Below the pieces are notes generated by a model. The model had not been told where the DNA came from and made no database searches. It was given only the letters and a program-made list of their open reading frames with translations. This document shows, piece by piece, positions 53,863 through 64,000 of a DNA stretch of 64,000 bases (its first letter is position 1; each line of letters starts with the position of its first letter). Source of the DNA: an uncultured Coriobacteriaceae bacterium (lineage in GTDB: Bacteria > Actinomycetota > Coriobacteriia > Coriobacteriales > Atopobiaceae); assembly GCA_902801175.1 (NCBI GenBank), contig CADCHF010000020.1, forward strand, positions 1-64,000, read 5' to 3'. The translations under genes and the position numbers were made by a program.

Positions 53863-53906
53863 CGAGCGTAGCCCTGGCGCATCGCGGACGCATTGCTTTG
53901 ACTCAA

Positions 53907-53948
53907 AAACGCCTCCCTTCTTTTGTTCTTCAGAGAAGGGAGGCGTTT
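53907..53948. terminator. Strong bidirectional terminator
   Basis: Fourteen-base perfect arms (53907-53920 and 53935-53948) with A-run before and TTTCGTTTGTTT after, between convergent genes. Serves both the phospholipase-like gene and the DUF4956 gene. Confidence 0.9.
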
Positions 53949-53996
53949 CGTTTGTTTGGTTGTGCGTGAGGTCTGGTGCGGGAAAGACCACTCTTC

Positions 53997-54689
53997 CTAC
54001 AGCTCGCTGGTAGAGACCTCCTGGTAGGACACGGCGATCTCAAGATTGCCGTTGCGGCAACGCAGGTCGTCCACGAGCTGCCGTACGCTGCCTGCGTCGC
54101 GCAGCTGCACGTTGTAGGCAAGCTTGTAGAGGCTTCCCATGTTGGTGGTCCTGACCGACACCAGCTCAAAAGCCGTGGTATAGGTGGCAAACACCTCGTC
54201 AAAGAGACCCACAAAGTCGAGGTCCTCGGGCACGGTAATGCGAACGGTGCGGTCGAGGCGCGACTGAGACCCGCCAAAGTCGACCAGCTGCAGCAAGAGG
54301 TTGACTCCACCGATCATGGCGCAAATGAGCAGGGCGTATCCCAGATATCCCATGCCACACACAAGGCCGAGCGCCATCGCCAAGAAGATGAAGGCAATGT
54401 CGCGAGCCTGACCGGCCACGCTGCGGAAACGCACGAGGCTAAAGGCGCCAGCCACGGCCACACCTGCTCCAAGGTTGCCGTTGACCATCATGATGACCAC
54501 CGCAACGATCGCGGGAAGGGTGACGAGAGTGACCACAAGGCTCTTGGTGTAGCGGCTACGGAAGCAATAGATGAGGGCAAGGACAAAGCCCAGGATGGTA
54601 GCTGCGCCAACGCTCGTAAAAAAGGGGGTCAGAGAGATTGCGGTGGCAGCAGAGGTAGTGTCTGCGGACGAGAAGATGGACTCAAACAT
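53997..54689 (-). CDS. DUF4956 membrane protein
   Basis: Protein of 230 aa with four hydrophobic segments (about residues 15-130), then a cytoplasmic domain with VRITVPEDLDFVGLFDEVFA. The motif GVAVAGAFSLVRFRSVAGQA is characteristic of DUF4956 proteins. It follows the VTC-domain gene on the same strand, the usual arrangement for this pair in bacteria, and may form a membrane complex with it. Function unproven. Confidence 0.85.
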   Translation of the reverse strand: MFESIFSSADTTSAATAISLTPFFTSVGAATILGFVLALIYCFRSRYTKSLVVTLVTLPAIVAVVIMMVNGNLGAGVAVAGAFSLVRFRSVAGQARDIAFIFLAMALGLVCGMGYLGYALLICAMIGGVNLLLQLVDFGGSQSRLDRTVRITVPEDLDFVGLFDEVFATYTTAFELVSVRTTNMGSLYKLAYNVQLRDAGSVRQLVDDLRCRNGNLEIAVSYQEVSTSEL

Positions 54690-54760
54690 GCGCGGTTCCT
54701 TTCATGAGCATGGCATTTGCCATGCGAGGTCTAACTTGGTTGATGGTCTTGGTGCCAGGC

Positions 54761-55558
54761 TTAGGCAAACGCCATGCCCGAAATGCCGGCAACTCCCTGA
54801 ACGTGACGTGCACCGTCTCGTGGCGCGACTCGCCGAGGTAGAGCAAGGGCCTTTGCGCCTACGATCCTTCTCTCTCGGGAGGCCTGCAGCAGGTTGACCG
54901 CCGCGCCGTACTTGGAGAAGCGACCCTTGTAAATTCCCTCGACGGAGAGGAAGTCAACGAGCCAGAGCGGCATTCCGGCGGCGCACTTCACCTCGAGCAG
55001 GCTTTGGCTCGCCGGCATGAGTACGTAACCGACCGAGCTTCCACCGAGCGAGATGTTGTCCCAGCGGCAGCGGACCTTGCGATCAAAGGTCATGCGAAAC
55101 TCATGGTCGTTGGGGTCGTAGTACGCCTCGCGGTCGTAGGCCACAAACATGGCCGGCGCAAGGCCCTCGTAGCGACCTGCAGAGAAGGCAAGCTCTCGCT
55201 CGATCTGCGTCTGCGGTTCGCGAGCGCCACGCAGCAGGGCGTCGGCCTCAACAAACGGCAACGATGCGCGACGCTTGTACACGATGCCGTCGCACTTCTT
55301 CTTCAGCTCGAGAAAGACCGTGTCGTCCACACCTGCCGGAGCGTAGCTACGCACACGGAGCTTCTCCTTGTAGTAGGGATGCTCGGCAGAGCGACGCGCC
55401 AAAAGCAGGCTTGGCGTGTCGTAATAGATGTTGCGCACCGTCGTGGCGCCATAGGCGTCGGGCTCCATGTGACTCGCCATGAGACGCTCGAGCCTAGAAC
55501 GCTGCTCCTCGCTGAGCTGATACTTGATTTCGTAGCGCTTGAACACCATCTGTGCCAT
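54761..55558 (-). CDS. VTC-domain polyphosphate polymerase-like protein
   Basis: Tunnel-fold VTC-domain protein of 265 aa, related to the catalytic domain of the yeast polyphosphate polymerase. Basic and acidic tunnel residues are visible in VFKRYEIKYQLSEEQ, TVRNIYYDTPS, KEKLRVRSYAP, FLELKKKCDGIVYKRRASLP and the late LLEVKCAAGMPLWLVD. ATG at 55558 follows AAGGAGG; an apparent GTG at 55567 overlaps that site. It lies between ligA and the DUF4956 gene. Whether it makes polyphosphate in this organism is inferred. Confidence 0.87.
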   Translation of the reverse strand: MAQMVFKRYEIKYQLSEEQRSRLERLMASHMEPDAYGATTVRNIYYDTPSLLLARRSAEHPYYKEKLRVRSYAPAGVDDTVFLELKKKCDGIVYKRRASLPFVEADALLRGAREPQTQIERELAFSAGRYEGLAPAMFVAYDREAYYDPNDHEFRMTFDRKVRCRWDNISLGGSSVGYVLMPASQSLLEVKCAAGMPLWLVDFLSVEGIYKGRFSKYGAAVNLLQASRERRIVGAKALALPRRVAPRDGARHVQGVAGISGMAFA

Positions 55559-55624
55559 CTGTGACACCTCCTTGAACTGGTATCAAGATAGCGAGCGAAC
55601 CTGAAAGGCCCCTGAGGGGACATT

Positions 55625-57832
<2,208 letters not shown>

Positions 57833-57965
57833 TCATCGTTCTTGCGCCACGGAGTTCACTTCGAACTCAAAAGCTTCTACTTACCTCGCATCTCTCAAGG
57901 GAAGACTTTACCATTGGCCAAAGACAGATGTGGTCGTGTTAAGCCGATTGCGGTTGCCTCAAGAG

Positions 57966-58769
57966 CTAAGAGATGACAGGCGCCTGCCGCACGAGCGAGG
58001 CGCAGGTAAGCTCCGACCAGGAGTACTGGCACATGTACTCGCCGTGAAAGCGGTTGATGGCGTCGGGATTGCCCTCGAGGAAGGCATAGTAGTCGCACTG
58101 GTCCGAAGCAAGCATGATGGCCACTCCCCCACGACGCCGCACCAACACCTGGGGCTCGCCAAGCCGCTCGAGCGTCCGTCGTAGGTCAGAGATGAGGGTC
58201 CGCAGCTGGGAGCGACGAGATGTTGTGTCGGGAAGCCCCTCCCAAAGCACCGTCAGCAGCTCTCCCGTGGTGACAAGCGCCCCCTGACGGTCCACAAGGT
58301 AGGCCATGAGCTCCTTGGTGTGCTGACGCTCAAAGTACACGGGGGCACCATTGGAGAACACCTCAAAGTTGCCAAAGCACTGCACGTAGAGGCCCGTATG
58401 TTGCTCGTTTCCAACAGGCACGCGCAGCTGGTCCAAGGCACGCCTGAGGTCATCGTCGCTCACGGGTTTAACGAGAAAGGCGCTGGCCTGCGTTCTCCAG
58501 GCGTCAAGGGCATATTCCGGGTATCCCGTAACAAACACGACGTTTGTCTTTGGCGAATGCCTTCTCAGGCGCCTTGCCACCTCAAGCCCGTTGATTCCTG
58601 GCATCTCTATGTCGAGAAACACCACATCAAAGCTCTCGTCGGCCATGATCTCAAATGCCTGACGGGCCGTATATGCCAACTCGCAGCTCGCCTCTGGGTC
58701 AACGCGGGAGAGCGCCTTTACGAGCGATGCCGAGGCCAGCTTGCTGTCATCAACGATAAGCGTTCTCAT
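57966..58769 (-). CDS. Response regulator with SARP-like winged-helix output
   Basis: Regulator of 267 aa. Receiver domain 1-120: TLIVDDSKLAS, phospho-acceptor Asp in DVVFLDIEMPGINGLEVARR, Lys in SAFLVKPVSDDDL. The output part (about 130-230) begins YVQCFGNFEVFSNGAPVYFE and contains SQLRTLISDLRRTLERLG, matching the OmpR/SARP-type winged helix rather than LytTR. The C-terminal bacterial transcriptional activation part is short. The start overlaps the stop of the LytS-like kinase (ATGA), so they form a two-component pair. Confidence 0.87.
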   Translation of the reverse strand: MRTLIVDDSKLASASLVKALSRVDPEASCELAYTARQAFEIMADESFDVVFLDIEMPGINGLEVARRLRRHSPKTNVVFVTGYPEYALDAWRTQASAFLVKPVSDDDLRRALDQLRVPVGNEQHTGLYVQCFGNFEVFSNGAPVYFERQHTKELMAYLVDRQGALVTTGELLTVLWEGLPDTTSRRSQLRTLISDLRRTLERLGEPQVLVRRRGGVAIMLASDQCDYYAFLEGNPDAINRFHGEYMCQYSWSELTCASLVRQAPVIS

Positions 58770-60061
58770 AGGTCCGTCTCCTCGGGGATGGTAATCGTCG
58801 CAACCGTACCGTCCCCATCACCTTTCACCTCTAGCGTGCCAGCACAAAGCCGCTCAATGCGCTCGCGCACGTTCTCTATTCCCACACGTTGTCGCTCGGA
58901 TTGCCTCAGGGTTGCCGAAGAGAACCCATGCCCGTTGTCACATACGCACACCACCACAGACCCGCCCGCCCTGCGGGTAGAGATGCGCACGGTGCCTCCC
59001 TGCTCGCGCGTACGTATGCCGTGGCGGATTGAGTTCTCTACCAAGGGCTGCACGGTAAGTGGCGGAACGAGAAAGTCCTCTACCTCAAAGTCGTAGATTA
59101 TCTCGATGGGCACCGTCGCATCGGCCTGCTCGAGCGAGACATAGTGCCGCACATGCTCGATCTCGTCCGAGAAAGGCACCAGCCTCGTGGCAGACATGAC
59201 GTCAAGATGGCTGCGCAGGTAGTCGGAGAAGTCCTGGATCGACCTTTCGGCAAGCTCTTGGTCCTCGGAGACGAGCTCCTTGATGGCTGTAAGCGAGTTA
59301 AAGATGAAGTGCGGATGAATCTGCCCAGAGAGCAGTCTAACGCGGCTCTCTGCGACGTCAGCTCGAGCGCGCTCAAGTTCCTCTTCGAGCCTGCCCTGCA
59401 CACCAACGCTCAGAATGACCAGCATGAGCGAAACAGCTGGGTCGAGGAGCATGAGGCCCTCAACCAACCCGTCAGCAATCATAGCCGCCAGCCCAAGCAC
59501 CCCACAAACCGCAAGCCTAATGGTGGTACGGGTGCCATGACGTGCATGAAGGCGCGCCACAGCGGGAAACATCAAGAGGAGCTGAGCAAGATATAGCACG
59601 GCACTGAGGCCGGACAGGTATCCGCGCGCAATCTGATTGCTTTCGGTGACCACATAGCAGGCATGGGTAAGGGGACTCGAGACGGCAATGACCAGATTGA
59701 CAGCATTAATGGACAAGAGCGCCATGGTGAGCGGGTCGGTACAAGGGAGCGTAATTGGGTCAGAAGAGGCGTCAGTGTATACATATATAACTATGCAAAT
59801 GCAGGTCAGAACCGCCAAAGGGCATGCAACGGCAAGCCCAACCCGCACCGCAATTCTCGCAAGAGCAGTCGTTTTGCCCTGAGCCACATATATAGCAAGG
59901 TCGCTTGCGAGCGTAAGCATCTGAAGCCACACGGCCGTGAGCAGTACGCGTCGCTTTTTGAGATTTGGGCCATTTGCCATGCTCAAAAGCAGCACGGCAC
60001 AAACAAGAAGCGCATATGCCTCCATTGTGACGTTAACTAAGCCTATTAAATCAAAAGACAC
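58766..60061 (-). CDS. LytS-like sensor histidine kinase (His_kinase family)
   Basis: Membrane kinase of 431 aa with about seven hydrophobic segments over residues 1-215, a linker coiled coil, the His_kinase (PF06580-type) box SGQIHPHFIFNSLTAIKELV, and an ATPase domain with PPLTVQPLVENSIRHGI (N box), VVCVCDNGHGF and VGIENVRERIERL. In contrast to the island sensors, all catalytic motifs are complete. GTG at 60061 has AGGAGAGGAG upstream; the frame extends 16 codons further without a site. It is coupled to the SARP-like regulator. Confidence 0.88.
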   Translation of the reverse strand: MSFDLIGLVNVTMEAYALLVCAVLLLSMANGPNLKKRRVLLTAVWLQMLTLASDLAIYVAQGKTTALARIAVRVGLAVACPLAVLTCICIVIYVYTDASSDPITLPCTDPLTMALLSINAVNLVIAVSSPLTHACYVVTESNQIARGYLSGLSAVLYLAQLLLMFPAVARLHARHGTRTTIRLAVCGVLGLAAMIADGLVEGLMLLDPAVSLMLVILSVGVQGRLEEELERARADVAESRVRLLSGQIHPHFIFNSLTAIKELVSEDQELAERSIQDFSDYLRSHLDVMSATRLVPFSDEIEHVRHYVSLEQADATVPIEIIYDFEVEDFLVPPLTVQPLVENSIRHGIRTREQGGTVRISTRRAGGSVVVCVCDNGHGFSSATLRQSERQRVGIENVRERIERLCAGTLEVKGDGDGTVATITIPEETDL

Positions 60062-60220
60062 CGGGCACGCTCCTCTCCTTGGACAGTATAGCCTCGGTCC
60101 AATTGACACGTGCCGATATGCAAGTAATTTGAGGGTAGTTGTACCAAAAGCAACTGAGGGGACGAAGAGCTACAGAGGCTTTTGACCAATCAATTGTTAA
60201 AGCGGCTTTATATAAAAGAG

Positions 60221-60343
60221 TGGGGTCACACACAAAGCGCATGACCCCACAACCGAGGAGAGGTCCGGGTCGGGCTACCCGAACACTCTACCCCCATCAG
60301 GTGAGGGGCCAGATGGGGGCGAATGCCTGTGCCATGTCAGGCA
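60221..60343 (-). other. Cluster of four hairpins between copA and the LytS-like kinase
   Basis: Perfect short stems at 60221-60228/60242-60249, about 60265-60280, 60291-60298/60312-60319 and 60321-60343 follow each other in the 377-base gap 60062-60438. Read on the minus strand, the last one ends in CTCTTTTAT like a terminator. This may be a structured leader of the kinase mRNA or a small RNA. It did not match SRP RNA or riboswitch cores that I know. Confidence 0.4.
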
Positions 60344-60438
60344 TCGCGGAACACAGTAACAGCCATACCGCACCAATAGTGCACCGAAAAAGGCAGCTGT
60401 TGCCCTGCGGAACGCAAATGTTTTAAACGGACATGCAT

Positions 60439-62997
<2,559 letters not shown>

Positions 62998-63100
62998 GAT
63001 CTCTCACGTCCTTCTTGCTGGGCCATGTGCCTTGTGCCCAGTGAACGCAACCTTCTTTGGGACTAAGCTTCTGCGTCACTCGCCAAGCTGGCGCAGCTCC

Positions 63101-63394
63101 TTATGAGAACTGCTTGAGCAGGGTCATGAGCTCTTCTATGACCTCGGTGTCACCTTGTTGCACGCGCTCCACGACGCAGGTCTCGAGATGGTCCTGTAGC
63201 AGCAGCCGAGAGACCGACTTAAGTGCGCTCTGCGCCGCCGCCAGCTGGGTGAGCACATCCCCGCAGTAGCGGTCCTCCTCGACCATTGTCTTTACGCCGT
63301 TAATTTGTCCAACGGCGCGGTTTAGACGCCTGGTGACGTTTTTCTTCAGCTCTTCTGAGCGTGGGGTGTGCTTGGTGTGGCAGCAGTCAGCCAT
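63101..63394 (-). CDS. csoR: CsoR-family copper-sensing repressor
   Basis: All-helical metal-sensing repressor of 97 aa. The Cys-His-Cys copper site is visible: Cys in EDRYCGDVLTQLAAAQ, then His and Cys in DHLETCVVERV. The N-terminal helix KNVTRRLNRAVGQINGVKTM is typical, and an extra CCHTKH motif sits near the start. ATG at 63394 follows CGGAGG; an upstream start of the frame overlaps the operator. Copper binding should release DNA and turn on csoR-copA. Confidence 0.93.
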   Translation of the reverse strand: MADCCHTKHTPRSEELKKNVTRRLNRAVGQINGVKTMVEEDRYCGDVLTQLAAAQSALKSVSRLLLQDHLETCVVERVQQGDTEVIEELMTLLKQFS

Positions 63395-63424
63395 GGTTCC
63401 TCCGTTCATGTCACAGCAGACAAT

Positions 63425-63441
63425 ATACCCATAGGGGGTAT
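63425..63441. promoter_or_regulatory. CsoR operator
   Basis: ATACCCATAGGGGGTAT is a near-perfect G/C-tract palindrome of the kind bound by CsoR-family repressors (TACCC...GGGTA). It lies 31 bases upstream of the csoR start. Confidence 0.8.
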
Positions 63442-63582
63442 CTGTCAATCAAGATGAAGAGAGTCTTTGCATCATCTACGAGCATGTTTGCAGAACGAAT
63501 AGACCACCCTTTGTATTACGTTTTCAAGACAGAAATTCAAATTGCTTGACCCAACCATCCATAACGGACTATGGTTTGCACC

Positions 63583-63696
63583 ATGTTTCTCGCGCACTCA
63601 CATATGATGACGACCATGGCCAGCATGGAGATGCCCAAGCCCGGGCACCTCGCCATGGCCCTTGTGCGTGGAGAGACCGGGCGCCTACTTGGATAG
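63583..63696 (+). CDS. Methionine-rich leader ORF upstream of metN
   Basis: Short open frame of 37 codons beginning MFLAHSHMMTTMASMEM and ending TGRLLG. Seven of 37 residues are methionine, six of them in the first 17. It lies 57 bases before metN and its stop codon abuts two mutually exclusive G/C hairpins. This is the layout of a transcription-attenuation leader peptide. There is no strong Shine-Dalgarno, which weakens the case. The rest of the gap 63442-63582 shows nothing else. Confidence 0.45.
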   Translation: MFLAHSHMMTTMASMEMPKPGHLAMALVRGETGRLLG

Positions 63697-63722
63697 CCCC
63701 TGGCAGGGGGCAATCCCCCTTT
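63696..63722 (+). promoter_or_regulatory. Overlapping alternative hairpins before metN
   Basis: GCCCC (63696-63700) can pair with GGGGC (63707-63711), while AGGGGG (63705-63710) can instead pair with CCCCCT (63715-63720) followed by TT. The two stems share the G-run and exclude each other, as in attenuators. The first overlaps the leader stop codon, so ribosome position could choose between them. Confidence 0.45.
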
Positions 63723-63753
63723 CCAACCCGTACAAATTGAGCGGAGCATCTAG

Positions 63754-64000
63754 GTGATTTCCCTCCAACACATCACGAAGATTTATGACGGCGGCGAGCA
63801 CGCGCTCAGAGACGTCTCCATCGACATCCCCGACGGCGACATCTTTGGCATCATTGGCATCTCCGGCGCAGGCAAATCGACCCTCGTGCGCTGCGTAAAC
63901 CTGCTTGAGCGACCCACCGAGGGCCGTGTAATTGTTGACGGTCAGGACGTGACCAACCTAAGCGGAGCAGAGCTGCGCAGCTATCGTAGGCGCGTTGCCA
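63754..64000 (+). CDS. metN: Methionine ABC transporter ATP-binding protein (5' part)
   Basis: ATPase subunit of a MetNIQ-type importer, cut by the window edge after 82 codons. ISLQHITKIYDGGEHALRDV precedes the Walker A sequence IGISGAGKSTLVRCVNLLER, with PTEGRVIVDGQDVTNLSGAEL and SYRRRVA; the phrase SGAGKSTLxRCxNLLERPTxG is typical of MetN. GTG at 63754 has GGAG 9 bases upstream. The C-terminal regulatory ACT-like domain would lie outside the window. Confidence 0.88.
   Translation, partial: MISLQHITKIYDGGEHALRDVSIDIPDGDIFGIIGISGAGKSTLVRCVNLLERPTEGRVIVDGQDVTNLSGAELRSYRRRVA

Noticed and set aside
60221-60430. Signal recognition particle RNA or riboswitch in the copA-kinase gap
   Set aside because: The conserved GTCAGGTCCGGAAGGAAGCAG-like SRP core and known riboswitch cores were not found; only hairpins remain as evidence.

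Overview
The window looks like chromosome from a high-GC Gram-positive bacterium of the class Coriobacteriia, most likely an Atopobiaceae/Olsenella-like organism. The evidence is the G+C-rich housekeeping genes, Shine-Dalgarno sites close to AAGGAGG with many GTG/TTG starts, large secreted proteins ending in cell-wall-binding repeat 2 (CWB2) modules, and the grouping of polA, rpsA, coaE, a lytic transglycosylase and uvrB on one strand. Genus is an inference; there is no rRNA here to confirm it.

Layout. (1) 1-15.2 kb: two overlapping FAD-dependent oxidoreductase genes flanked by copies of one long hairpin, a DUF2974/lipase-like protein, uvrB, a membrane/TPR protein, lytic transglycosylase-coaE-zinc ribbon protein, a sortase-anchored LPRTG protein, a Cna_B-type surface gene broken by an in-frame TAG, and rpsA. 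(2) 15.4-40.7 kb: an accessory island of lower and uneven G+C. It holds a lipoprotein subtilase, four CWB2 surface proteins (one also carrying CHAP, one of 2019 codons with SLH, leucine-rich, Big_2 and CUB-like parts), a wrecked fifth surface gene, and a two-copy signalling system. The system consists of AgrC-like membrane sensors that stop just after the histidine box, followed by a separate protein with a degenerate GHKL ATPase domain, plus LytTR response regulators. One copy (23.8-26.5 kb) is intact. The other (29.8-32.1 kb) has decayed through an internal deletion, frameshifts and an IS21-type transposase remnant. (3) 40.9-64 kb: ordinary core genes. These are a CyuA/UPF0597 enzyme, rnhA-polA, a PspA/TPM-like pair, type III glutamine synthetase, a MATE transporter, mntP, a zinc phospholipase C-like protein, VTC/DUF4956, ligA, a LytS-like kinase with an SARP-like regulator, csoR-copA, and the start of a methionine ABC transporter ATPase preceded by a Met-rich leader ORF.

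How parts fit together. The island sits between rpsA and polA. Regulator genes and surface genes are divergently arranged, and a TTTGTAATCNGTGGT-like motif recurs in those divergent intergenic regions, so the sensors and LytTR regulators may control the surface proteins. Long perfect in-frame repeats, abrupt G+C changes, frameshifts inside CWB2 modules and a 415-bp duplicated segment suggest the surface genes diversify by recombination. The most interesting items are the split, degenerate sensor-kinase operon, the internal CopZ start inside copA, and the putative methionine attenuator.
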